Both the position numbers and the translations under genes were made by a program. The notes under the pieces are model-generated. The model worked only from the letters and a program-made list of their open reading frames with translations, did no database searches and was not told the origin of the DNA. Positions 48,001 through 54,982 of a stretch of DNA of 64,000 bases are shown in pieces; positions within the stretch are counted from its first letter, which is position 1, and the number at the start of each line of letters is the position of its first letter. Source of the DNA: Lacinutrix sp. C3R15 (GTDB taxonomy: Bacteria > Bacteroidota > Bacteroidia > Flavobacteriales > Flavobacteriaceae); the NCBI RefSeq assembly GCF_018860825.1, contig NZ_JAHKPZ010000012.1, positions 186,001 to 250,000 on the forward strand, given 5' to 3'.

Positions 48001-49411
48001 TTCCGTTAAATATTTTGTCTTTTAAATTACCTAAAACCGAAATATTTCTGTAGACATAATCGTTGTATTTAATGGAATAAATATCTCCTTCAATTTTTGT
48101 GTTTAGGTTTTCTTTTGTGAAACCTTTTCCGTCTACATCAAGATTTAAAGAAGCTACGTTTAGGTTAGCATCGTTTAAAAAAGCACCAATATCAAACTCA
48201 TTAAAAACAATGTTTCCTGTGTACGTTGCGTTATCTATGTCTTGAATTTTTTTCATTTCAAGATTAGAAATAACAATACCTAAATCTGTATCAATTTTAA
48301 TATTTGCATTAATGGTAGAAGTAGTAATAAAGGTTGTACCATTCATGCTAAAGTTACCTAGTTTATCAAAAACAGAAGGAATTGATTCTCCCAGAACATT
48401 TGGTAATAGTGCTTTTAAATCTCTATAATTAGAAGAAAGGTTTGAAAGTTTTCCGTGCATAGAAAAATTGTTTTCTTCTATATTAAATAAGTTTTTAAAA
48501 TTTAAATCTCCATAAATCTTAGTTCTAGAACTTGTATTTAATTTTAAATTATCAACATTTAAATTGTTTAATGTACCTGTAATATTTGCATTAAAATTAG
48601 CACGTTGCCCAATACCAAACTCATTATAAAAAGTATTAAGTTCATCTAAAGCTACACTAGCATCTGTAAAATGAGCTTCCACTTTTACTTTGTTTGTAAA
48701 ATCTGAAAAATCTTCTCTATCATACAAAAACTTTAAATCTCCTTCTAGTGCAGAGTTTGCTGTTTTAATTTTTAAGTTTGCTAAAGTGATATCTTGCAGT
48801 GTATATGCAAAATCTGACGATAAATTTTTCATTACCAAACCACGACTATCATTAAAAGCTAAGGTATTTATTCTGGTGCTTACATTAGGACCATTAATTA
48901 AAAAATTAGTGGCATTAATATCTATGGCGTTAAACTCCAGAATTTTTGGAGTTTCTTTGTTTTCGTTTATTAGTCTAAAAGTACCATTGTAAATAGAAAT
49001 ATCACTAGAAGACATTAAAAAGGTATTTTCACTTTTTCTAGGGTTATCTTCATCAAAACGAGCTACAAAAACATCTAAATTTGTTTCTGGTTCTCCTTTA
49101 TAGGTTTTAATATTAAAAATTAAACCTTCTAAATCTATATCTCCAAAAGCAAGTTTACTATTTATTAGATTTTTAAAATTTAAAATAGAAGTATTAAGCT
49201 CTACAGCACTAATAAGAGTATCTTTTTTATAATCCTTTATAAGTATTTCTTTTAACTCAACATCACCATTAAACTGCAGTCCTACCCTATTTATATTAAT
49301 GTTTGTACCATATTCTGTATTTAGCCAATTGGTTGCATACTTACCTAACCTAGTTTGAACAGCAGGAATAGAAAGTACCAACACCAATATGATGAAAAGT
49401 AGTAACAACAC
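45005..49411 (-). CDS. tamB: Translocation/assembly module TamB-like protein
   Basis: A 1468-residue envelope protein with one N-terminal membrane anchor (LLLLFIILVLVLSIPAV) and a long repetitive beta body, typical of AsmA/TamB bridge proteins that span the periplasm and move phospholipid or help barrel assembly. The C-terminal DUF490/TamB domain is clear: GNDLIL-type strands, ISGPANQLRINVIGETKKGT, FSVFEGIYKFRYGGIIQKDF, and near the end VGVPIGGISQTAVAGDVQIDF. A Glu/Lys-rich tail follows (KKIEEEKAEKEAEQKD). It is divergent from tsaD with 99 bp between, an arrangement I know from other Bacteroidota. Confidence 0.88.
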   Translation of the reverse strand: MLLLLFIILVLVLSIPAVQTRLGKYATNWLNTEYGTNININRVGLQFNGDVELKEILIKDYKKDTLISAVELNTSILNFKNLINSKLAFGDIDLEGLIFNIKTYKGEPETNLDVFVARFDEDNPRKSENTFLMSSSDISIYNGTFRLINENKETPKILEFNAIDINATNFLINGPNVSTRINTLAFNDSRGLVMKNLSSDFAYTLQDITLANLKIKTANSALEGDLKFLYDREDFSDFTNKVKVEAHFTDASVALDELNTFYNEFGIGQRANFNANITGTLNNLNVDNLKLNTSSRTKIYGDLNFKNLFNIEENNFSMHGKLSNLSSNYRDLKALLPNVLGESIPSVFDKLGNFSMNGTTFITTSTINANIKIDTDLGIVISNLEMKKIQDIDNATYTGNIVFNEFDIGAFLNDANLNVASLNLDVDGKGFTKENLNTKIEGDIYSIKYNDYVYRNISVLGNLKDKIFNGKLKTQDKNFKLDFNGLADFSQEINRFDFVANVDYANLKALNFIKKDSMSVFKGIVDMKMQGTTLDNVVGSIQFNKTFYQNDNDEYFFDDFAVVSSFKDNIRYINVNSPDIIEGQMSGVFFMDDIDALFVNALGSLYTKYSPYEVSTNQYIDFNFKIYNKIIEVFVPELQLGKNTFVKGRVESDEREFKLTFKSPKIEWLDYFANAIELQVDNKNPLFNTYVEVDSLHTNIYNISKFNLINVTLNDTLFMRSEFKGGKTNNDLYNLSFYHTKNEENQSVIGLKKSDVTLKGNKWYINEKKDNFNKVTIDTNFENFNLDQFVVNHNNEEIMLSGIINGKENKDLKLNFKNVYLQNITPDVEDLSLKGLVNGSLNAVQQNGNYLPESTITIDDLDVNDLVLGSFDANIKGNQSLTNYTINASIKDDEKKSFSAIGTLDVSETTQNIDVALLFNQFNLQPLNPFLEGVLKDIRGLATGRVKVSGSLKKPSINGDLILDKGGLGIPELNVDYSFADNSSVSLRNQSFIFNNIDLTDTVYNTKANLVGRLSHVNFGDWSMNLDLKTDKLLVLNTTEDEEQLYYGTGFVGGTANISGPANQLRINVIGETKKGTVFVIPLSDTETFGDNSYIHFLSPEEKQAKLEGRDITTEDISGLELDFDIDITQDAEIEIVMDKESGSTIRGRGEGGLLAEINTNGKFNMYGDFSVFEGIYKFRYGGIIQKDFLVVPGGTLAWNGEPTEADINIEAIYKTQANPSPLLDSPINRRIPVNLHLELTGKLEMPDIDYQFQFPNLSTTVKSELDYRLESKDDRSNQAIYLLTTGSFSSGISELNINGTIEERINGIVNGLLDNGDNKLQVGLNVELGENTPEYESDNRLGVTLQTNISDRIRINGKVGVPIGGISQTAVAGDVQIDFLLNEEGTFTANVFNRENSIRNFGEEIGYTQGLGIAYNVDFDTFKELLQIIFKGKKKIEEEKAEKEAEQKDSEALPDYVGFKKRKNTEN

Positions 49412-49445
49412 TGCTACAATTTTAGATGCTATTTTAAAAAATTTT

Positions 49446-49472
49446 TTGATACGTATTAAAGTTATAACTTTG
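49446..49472 (+). promoter_or_regulatory. Promoter of tsaD
   Basis: TAACTTTG at 49465-49472 matches TAnnTTTG; a TTG lies at 49446-49448 with a 16-base spacer, slightly short of the usual 17-23. The tsaD ATG is 38 bases downstream. Confidence 0.55.
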
Positions 49473-49510
49473 AAGTCAAAATTAACAATTATTGTGCCTA
49501 ATATTTACTA

Positions 49511-50533
49511 ATGTCCTCACAAAATATTTACATACTTGCAATTGAGTCTTCTTGCGATGACACTTCAGCATCTATACTACTAAATAACAACGTTTTAAGC
49601 AATATTGTTGCTAGCCAAAAAATACACGAAGAATATGGTGGTGTTGTTCCAGAATTAGCATCTAGAGCACACCAACAAAACATTGTACCTGTTGTACATC
49701 AAGCTATAGAAAAAGCAGGAATTACCAAAAACATGCTACATGCCATTGCTTTTACTAGAGGTCCAGGACTAATGGGATCTTTATTGGTTGGTACTTCTTT
49801 TGCAAAATCATTGGCTTTTGGTTTACAAATACCACTAATAGAGGTAAACCATATGCAAGCACATATTTTAGCACACTTTATAAAAGAGGAAGGGTTTAAT
49901 ACACCTCCTTTTCCGTTTCTAGCAATGACTATTTCTGGAGGACATACACAAATTGTAAAAGTCTCTAACTACTTTGAAATGGAAGTTATTGGTGAAACTA
50001 TTGATGATGCTGTTGGTGAAGCTTTTGATAAAAGCGGAAAAATTTTAGGTCTTGGTTATCCTGCTGGACCAGAAATTGACAAACGTGCTAAATTAGGAAA
50101 CCCTAAAGCTTTTGCCTTTACAAAACCAAAAGTAAAGGGTTTAAACTTTAGCTTTTCTGGATTAAAAACTGCAATTCTATACTTTATACAAAAGCAAGTA
50201 AAAGAAAACCCTAATTTTATTGCAGAAAACCTAAATGATATTTGTGCCTCTATACAATACACTATTATTGGTATTTTAATTGATAAACTAAAACTTGCTA
50301 GTAAACAAACAGGCATTAAACATATTGCCATTGGTGGAGGTGTTTCGGCAAATTCGGGAATTAGAGATGCCTTAAAAAATGGCGAACAAAAATTTGGATG
50401 GACAACCTACGTGCCAAAATTTGAATTTACTACAGATAATGCGGCAATGATTGGTATTGTTGGCTATTTAAAGTATTTAGAAGACGATTTTACCGAACAA
50501 GATGTTACAGCTTCTTCAAGGCTTAAAATTTAA
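49511..50533 (+). CDS. tsaD: tRNA N6-adenosine threonylcarbamoyltransferase
   Basis: TsaD, with TsaB and TsaE, transfers the threonylcarbamoyl group to A37 of tRNAs reading ANN codons. The 340 residues are the full length. The metal ligands His114 and His118 are in EVNHMQAHIL. The start LAIESSCDDTSASIL is the first ATPase motif, and GPGLMGSLLVG, TISGGHTQIV, FSFSGLKTAI and IGGGVSANSGIRDAL follow in order. It is a single gene divergent from tamB; the partner genes are not in the window. Confidence 0.98.
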   Translation: MSSQNIYILAIESSCDDTSASILLNNNVLSNIVASQKIHEEYGGVVPELASRAHQQNIVPVVHQAIEKAGITKNMLHAIAFTRGPGLMGSLLVGTSFAKSLAFGLQIPLIEVNHMQAHILAHFIKEEGFNTPPFPFLAMTISGGHTQIVKVSNYFEMEVIGETIDDAVGEAFDKSGKILGLGYPAGPEIDKRAKLGNPKAFAFTKPKVKGLNFSFSGLKTAILYFIQKQVKENPNFIAENLNDICASIQYTIIGILIDKLKLASKQTGIKHIAIGGGVSANSGIRDALKNGEQKFGWTTYVPKFEFTTDNAAMIGIVGYLKYLEDDFTEQDVTASSRLKI

Positions 50534-50680
50534 TAGGTTTAAAATTAGTATTAAAACATGCTAAAAAGCACGTATAACACCTATTTTATTTAAAATTAAA
50601 TAGATAATCTTACAGAAAACTATTCATTTAAAATATAATTTTTGTTTTTTTGTTATAATTAGAATAAATCCCAAATAAGA

Positions 50681-51304
50681 ATGAAAAAATTTTTACTACT
50701 TACCTTATTGTTTTCTATTACTATTTCTGCTCAAGATGCACAAATCAAAGATTTTGATTCCATTGTAAACATGAAAGAAGCAAAAGAGTACATTAAAGAA
50801 AAAAAATCTAAAAAAAATAAAATCATCATCTTTAATGAAGCAAAACACCAATCTGCTTTAGCATTAGACCTTTATAAAAGTGGTGCTGCAACGGTTGTTA
50901 GTGATACCGAAAAAACAAAATATAAAGTAATTGAAAAAACTACTACTACCAATTACAGAGTTAGCTATATCTTTTTTGACGGATTAAAAATGTCTTATTC
51001 GCAAATTAATACATTAAGAGACAAAATACTTAAAAAATATAAAGAAGGAACCCCTTTTAGCCAATTAGCAAAACAATACTCTATGGATGAAAATGCTAAT
51101 AATGGTGGTGATTTAGGTTGGTTTGAAAAAGGATTAACACACCCTACTTTTGAAGCTGAAATTTCTAACAACATTTATAAAATTGGTGATGTCTTTACTA
51201 TTGATATAGTACAAAACCAATGGTATTATGTCATTTTAAAAACCCACGACCCAAAAGAAATTCAAGAAATTAAAGTTTTAAAAATTGTAGAACCTTTAAA
51301 ATAG
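50681..51304 (+). CDS. Exported PpiC-type peptidylprolyl isomerase
   Basis: A 207-residue periplasmic foldase. The signal peptide spans about 18 residues (ending ISAQ). The first about 90 residues are a small charged domain (IVNMKEAKEYIKEKKSKKN). Residues about 95-195 are a parvulin-type isomerase domain: NYRVSYIFFDG, LRDKILKKYKEGTPFSQLAKQYSMDEN, and the hallmark NNGGDLGWFEKG. It would speed proline isomerisation in exported proteins. It is flanked by AT-rich gaps of about 150 bp on both sides and appears to stand alone. Confidence 0.88.
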   Translation: MKKFLLLTLLFSITISAQDAQIKDFDSIVNMKEAKEYIKEKKSKKNKIIIFNEAKHQSALALDLYKSGAATVVSDTEKTKYKVIEKTTTTNYRVSYIFFDGLKMSYSQINTLRDKILKKYKEGTPFSQLAKQYSMDENANNGGDLGWFEKGLTHPTFEAEISNNIYKIGDVFTIDIVQNQWYYVILKTHDPKEIQEIKVLKIVEPLK

Positions 51305-51455
51305 TATATAATACCGACTAATTTATTGTCTTTTTTTTACCTGATATTTTAAGTTATAGAATTTATATACTGTTTGTCTAATATTTTAATATACTTAGAT
51401 AAAGTTATTTACATTAGTAAGCAGTAATAATAAGCTATAATCAAAAATACTAATT

Positions 51456-51665
51456 ATGAAAAAATACTATTTAATCTTTTCAGTAGCTTTAGTTAGCATA
51501 CTGTCTATGAGTAGTTCTTCAGAAAACAAAGCGCTAAATGAAAAAGTAACCATTTGCCATATTCCTCCAGAAAACCCATCAAATTATCATGAAATTACGG
51601 TAAGTGTACATGCTATTTGTGCACATATAGCACACGGAGATTTAATTAGTACATGTACTGATTAA
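51456..51665 (+). CDS. Exported mini-protein with a CHIPP/HGD module
   Basis: A 69-residue exported protein. The signal peptide is about 20 residues. The mature 45 residues are one copy of a pattern I know as a repeated module in larger Bacteroidota surface proteins: VTICHIPPENPSNYHEITVS, then HAICAHIAHGDLIS and a final Cys. Possible ligands are Cys34, His35, His45, His52, Cys55, His57, His60 and Cys67, which suggests metal or haem binding or a disulfide-closed fold. The function is unknown. The gene has its own terminator. Confidence 0.75.
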   Translation: MKKYYLIFSVALVSILSMSSSSENKALNEKVTICHIPPENPSNYHEITVSVHAICAHIAHGDLISTCTD

Positions 51666-51681
51666 GTCTTAATTATTTAAA

Positions 51682-51717
51682 AATAAGAGTCTCAAAAATG
51701 AGGCTCTTATTTTTTTT
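51682..51717 (+). terminator. Terminator after the mini-protein gene
   Basis: AATAAGAGTCTC pairs with GAGGCTCTTATT (12 bp, one G-U) around a 6-base loop, followed by a run of T. Confidence 0.88.
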
Positions 51718-51744
51718 GTAATCACAAGTTTCTATCTTCGCATC

Positions 51745-52449
51745 ATGCAATTATTCTACAACCCAGACATTACAGAAAACACCACAGAATTCTCTTTTAA
51801 CAAAGAAGAAAGCAAGCATATTGTAAAAGTACTTAGAAAATCTGTAGACCAAACCTTACTAATTACAAACGGAAAAGGTTGGCTTTTTACAGCACAAATT
51901 ACCATAGCTGCTATAAAAAATTGTGTGGTTCGCATTATAGATAAGCAATTACAAGCTAAAAAAAACTACACGCTTCATCTTGCTGTTGCACCAACAAAAA
52001 TGAATGATCGTTATGAATGGTTTTTAGAAAAAGCAACAGAAATTGGAATAGACAGCATTACTCCTATTATTTGTGAACACAGCGAAAGAAAAATTATTAA
52101 ACCCGAACGTTTTGAAAAAATTATACAGTCTGCAACCAAGCAATCGCTTAACTGTTATATACCAAAACTAAACCCAGCTATTGCTTTTAAAGAATTTATA
52201 AAACAAGAATTTTCTGGAAACTTGTTTATAGCACATTGCGAAGAAACAGATAAAAAATCGCTAAAAAGCCAATTAAAACCAAAACAAGACATTACTATAC
52301 TTATAGGCCCAGAAGGTGATTTTTCTGTTAAAGAAATAACACTAGCATTACAAAATCATTTTATTCCTGTAACTTTGGGAGAAACCAGATTACGTACAGA
52401 AACAGCTGCAATTGTTGCTTGCCACTCTGTAGCTTATACAAATGAATAA
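51745..52449 (+). CDS. rsmE: 16S rRNA m3U1498 methyltransferase
   Basis: RsmE methylates N3 of U1498 in 16S rRNA with SAM. The 234-residue protein starts with the N-terminal PUA-like domain (MQLFYNPDITENTTEFSF; HIVKVLRKSVDQTLLIT), and the C-terminal SPOUT knot follows: KMNDRYEWFLEKATEIGID, LIGPEGDFSVKEI and PVTLGETRLRTETAA. A variant -7 element (TATCTTCG at 51733) lies only four bases before the ATG, so the mRNA leader is very short or absent. The DUF4159 gene starts two bases after its stop, so they form a pair. Confidence 0.94.
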   Translation: MQLFYNPDITENTTEFSFNKEESKHIVKVLRKSVDQTLLITNGKGWLFTAQITIAAIKNCVVRIIDKQLQAKKNYTLHLAVAPTKMNDRYEWFLEKATEIGIDSITPIICEHSERKIIKPERFEKIIQSATKQSLNCYIPKLNPAIAFKEFIKQEFSGNLFIAHCEETDKKSLKSQLKPKQDITILIGPEGDFSVKEITLALQNHFIPVTLGETRLRTETAAIVACHSVAYTNE

Positions 52450-52451
52450 TT

Positions 52452-53093
52452 ATGAAAATATACCTATCTTTTCTCTTTACTCTTTTTACTTTTTTCTTAT
52501 TCTCTCAAGAAATAGCCATTTTAAAATATAAAGGAGGTGGCGATTGGTACAGTAATCCTACTGCATTGCCAAATTTAATAACATTTTGCAACAACAATAT
52601 AAATACAAAAATTACAGCAAAACCAGAAACGGTTGAAGTTGGTAGTTTAGATATTTTTCAGTTTCCTTTTTTACACATGACAGGTCATGGAAACGTTTTT
52701 TTTAGTGAAGCAGAAGTAGATAATTTACATAATTATTTAATTTCTGGCGGTTTTTTACACATAGATGATAATTATGGTATGCAGCCATACATTGTTAAAG
52801 AATTAAAAAAAGTTTTTCCAAACCAAGAACTGATAGAACTTCCTGCAAATCATGAAATTTTTAATACTGCATACTCTTTTCCTAAAGGCTTACCAAAAAT
52901 TCATGAACATGATGGTAAAAGGCCACAAGCCTTTGGCTTGTTTCATGAAAACAGACTAGTATTACTCTTTACCGTTGAAAGCGATTTAGGAGATGGTTGG
53001 GAAGATCCTGCTGTACATAATGATCCTGCAGATGTAAAAGAAAAAGCTTTACAAATGGGAGCTAATATTATTAAATATGCGTTTAGTAATTAG
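52452..53093 (+). CDS. Exported DUF4159 domain protein
   Basis: A 213-residue exported protein. The signal peptide is about 19 residues (FTFFLFSQ). The rest is one DUF4159 domain, glutamine amidotransferase-like in fold: LKYKGGGDWYSNPTALPNLI, FPFLHMTGHGNVFFSEAEV, LISGGFLHIDDNYGMQPYI and GDGWEDPAVHNDPADVKEKAL. The catalytic Cys of amidotransferases is not evident. It directly follows rsmE (two bases). The last base of its TAG stop is also the first base of an inverted repeat that bounds the accessory islet. Confidence 0.85.
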   Translation: MKIYLSFLFTLFTFFLFSQEIAILKYKGGGDWYSNPTALPNLITFCNNNINTKITAKPETVEVGSLDIFQFPFLHMTGHGNVFFSEAEVDNLHNYLISGGFLHIDDNYGMQPYIVKELKKVFPNQELIELPANHEIFNTAYSFPKGLPKIHEHDGKRPQAFGLFHENRLVLLFTVESDLGDGWEDPAVHNDPADVKEKALQMGANIIKYAFSN

Positions 53094-53102
53094 TTGTGCA
53101 TA
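53093..53102 (+). repeat. Islet boundary repeat, left copy
   Basis: GTTGTGCATA is a perfect inverted copy of TATGCACAAC at 53645-53654, so the pair flanks the gene at 53183. It starts at the last base of the DUF4159 stop codon. Confidence 0.55.
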
Positions 53103-53182
53103 ATATGAAAAACCACTAATCAAGAACAATTTAATTACTTGAAATTATGATTTTATTACATATCAAAACTGACTAAAACACT

Positions 53183-53680
53183 ATGCCAAAAGAATTAAAA
53201 TTAGAAATTGAGCCTCACAATTTCAACACATTTATTCTAAAATCGATTTTTTCAATTTTATCGATTCTCCTTTTAGCATTTATACTTTTTGTTTTTATAA
53301 CACCAAATTTGAATGGGAATTACACTCTACCTTTAAAGATAGTTGTAATTTTATTTATCCTGATTTTAGTAACACAGTTTATTTTTAGTCCAACAGTATA
53401 TCTGTATTCAATAATAATATCAGAAACAATAACAGAACTAAAATGGCAAAAAAACGGAAAACACAATTCCAAGAAATTTAATAATGCGGAAATTAAAACT
53501 GAATTAATTCCAAGTGGAAAAAATAATCTTTACCTAAAGTTGGAAATTAAAGACAAGAACTCTCAAATAATATTAAAACAACACCGAATTGGAGAGTGGA
53601 CTTTTGACAAACTCAAGAAAACTGAAAATGAAATAGAAAAATACTATGCACAACACCGTATAAAAATAATTACGGCTTAG
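53183..53680 (+). CDS. Two-helix membrane protein with PH-like C-terminal domain (accessory)
   Basis: A 165-residue protein. Two hydrophobic helices lie at about 20-40 (IFSILSILLLAFILFVFI) and 47-68 (PLKIVVILFILILVTQFIF). The C-terminal about 90 residues are beta-rich, ending with a helix (EWTFDKLKKTENEIEKYY), like small bacterial PH-type membrane proteins. The last about 11 residues, from YAQH to the end, are encoded by the boundary repeat and following hairpin, so the native C-terminus may have been changed by insertion. The gene is isolated between inverted repeats and unlike its housekeeping neighbours; lateral arrival is likely. Confidence 0.6.
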   Translation: MPKELKLEIEPHNFNTFILKSIFSILSILLLAFILFVFITPNLNGNYTLPLKIVVILFILILVTQFIFSPTVYLYSIIISETITELKWQKNGKHNSKKFNNAEIKTELIPSGKNNLYLKLEIKDKNSQIILKQHRIGEWTFDKLKKTENEIEKYYAQHRIKIITA

Positions 53681-53728
53681 TGCTTAAATAAAGATCGTTG
53701 CTCTTTTGTTACACAAACACGTTGTGTG
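53645..53728. repeat. attC-like inverted-repeat element between accessory modules
   Basis: About 84 bases start with TATGCACAAC and end with GTTGTGTG (inverted ends), with two inner hairpins: CCGTA / TACGG at 53656-53675 and ACACAA / TTGTGT at 53711-53727. The layout recalls integron attC sites (inverted core sites around a foldable spacer), although the cores depart from the GTTRRRY consensus. The next module starts at its right end. Confidence 0.5.
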
Positions 53729-53829
53729 ACAGCTTAGCAAATAAACAAAAATTAAAAAAACAAAGCAAACGGAAAACATTTAGCTGAATAAAAGAAACTT
53801 ATTGATATTTCTAAATAAATTAAATAATT

Positions 53830-54537
53830 ATGAATAATATTCTTAGTATAAAAAATGAATTTAAAGAGGAAATTGAAAATATTTGGAATAACCCTAAGTT
53901 TTCAGAAATTGAAGTAATAAAAAGAGGTTATGGAATCCACGATGAAGTTATTAAAAATTCTTTATTATTCATCGGGATAAACCCTTCATATAAAGAAGGT
54001 GCTAAAAATGAAAAAAACGAGAGTTATTTTATTAATTTAAATCAAGAAGGTAAAAACGAAATAAATGGTAAACAATATCCTTATTTTAAAAAGTTTGTAG
54101 ATATAACAAACAGAATAAATGAAAAATACGAAGAATATTCAAACAACAAAATAAATTGGTCTCATATCGATTTATTGTTTCACAGAGAAACTAAGCAACA
54201 TTTCATAGAGAAACTAAAAAAAGAAAAAAACGGTATTGAATTTATTAGTGAACAATTGAAAATTGCTGAAAAAATTCTCATAAATTCAAAACCTAAAGTA
54301 ATAATTGTTTCTAACACAAAAGCAAGGGACTTTTTAAAAGGTAAAGAAGACAAAATATCCATCGGATTCGATTTTAATTTCGATAATGAATTAGGAACAT
54401 ATACCATAATTAACAATTCAAATTTAAACGGAATACCTGTTTTTTTCACTAGCATGTTAACTGGTCAAAGAGCATTAGATAATGGTTCATATGAACGATT
54501 AGTTTGGCATATAAATTACGTTCTAAATAAAATCTAA
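53830..54537 (+). CDS. Accessory protein, possibly uracil-DNA-glycosylase-fold
   Basis: A 235-residue soluble, Lys/Asn/Glu-rich protein that I do not firmly recognise. Segments LLFIGINPSYKEGAKNE near residue 46, INWSHIDLLFHRETKQHF in the middle, KPKVIIVSNTKARDFL, and IPVFFTSMLTGQRALDNGSY near the end recall the motif order of uracil-DNA-glycosylase-like proteins (a Gly-x-Asn-Pro loop, a central aromatic/Asp region, a late Ser/Thr-rich loop). This is a weak structural guess. The downstream 71-residue gene starts two bases after the stop, so the two are probably one unit inside the islet. Confidence 0.55.
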   Translation: MNNILSIKNEFKEEIENIWNNPKFSEIEVIKRGYGIHDEVIKNSLLFIGINPSYKEGAKNEKNESYFINLNQEGKNEINGKQYPYFKKFVDITNRINEKYEEYSNNKINWSHIDLLFHRETKQHFIEKLKKEKNGIEFISEQLKIAEKILINSKPKVIIVSNTKARDFLKGKEDKISIGFDFNFDNELGTYTIINNSNLNGIPVFFTSMLTGQRALDNGSYERLVWHINYVLNKI

Positions 54538-54539
54538 AA

Positions 54540-54755
54540 ATGAAAAAAATTGAAATAACATTAAGCGATAAACAATACTTAACGATTAAAAACGAAATTG
54601 AAAATTGTTCAAAATCAAATATAGATGAAGCAACATTAACTGGTTTTCGCTTTATTGTATCTGAATATTTTCCAGGAATATCTAGTCTAGAATTTGAGAT
54701 GCATAAGAAAATAGATTTAGGAGATGTTAATTGGCAAATAGTTGATTCTGAATAA
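54540..54755 (+). CDS. Small accessory protein coupled to the upstream gene
   Basis: A 71-residue soluble acidic protein (MKKIEITLSDKQYLTIKNE at the start; SLEFEMHKKIDLGDVNWQI near the end). It is not recognised. It begins two bases after the preceding stop, which is close enough for translational coupling and for a functional pair such as effector and partner. No helix-turn-helix or ribbon-helix-helix motif is obvious. A CACAAT-type boundary sequence follows nine bases after its stop. Confidence 0.55.
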   Translation: MKKIEITLSDKQYLTIKNEIENCSKSNIDEATLTGFRFIVSEYFPGISSLEFEMHKKIDLGDVNWQIVDSE

Positions 54756-54763
54756 ACCCGAAC

Positions 54764-54812
54764 GCACAATAACCTTATATAATTTATTTACTAATATTCC
54801 TGCTGAATATTA
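54764..54812. repeat. Islet boundary element, right side
   Basis: GCACAATAACCTTATA at 54764 onward parallels GCACAACACCGTATA in the element at 53648, and is followed by a perfect hairpin TAATATTC / GAATATTA at 54792-54812. It appears to be a diverged copy of the same element closing the second module. Confidence 0.4.
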
Positions 54813-54888
54813 TATTAGGTTTGTATGTACTTCATTAGTTACTTAAATAAGCAACGAAACCATAAACAAAAGTGTTTAAATTTATTGG

Positions 54889-54924
54889 AAAATAAAACAA
54901 CAACATTATATGTCGTTTTATTTT
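54889..54924. other. Hairpin in the gap before the MFS gene
   Basis: AAAATAAAAC pairs perfectly with GTTTTATTTT around a 16-base loop that itself contains ACAT / ATGT. The whole gap 54756-54982 is AT-rich and has no visible gene. It may be a terminator of the islet or a regulatory hairpin of the MFS gene. Confidence 0.4.
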
Positions 54925-54982
54925 AATCTATACATCTGTTATTTGAGTATATTAAACACGACCAACAGATGAAATACAATAC

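Noticed and set aside
54889-54924. Hairpin considered as a CRISPR-like or transposon end
   Set aside because: It is a single hairpin without direct repeats, target duplication or an adjoining transposase.
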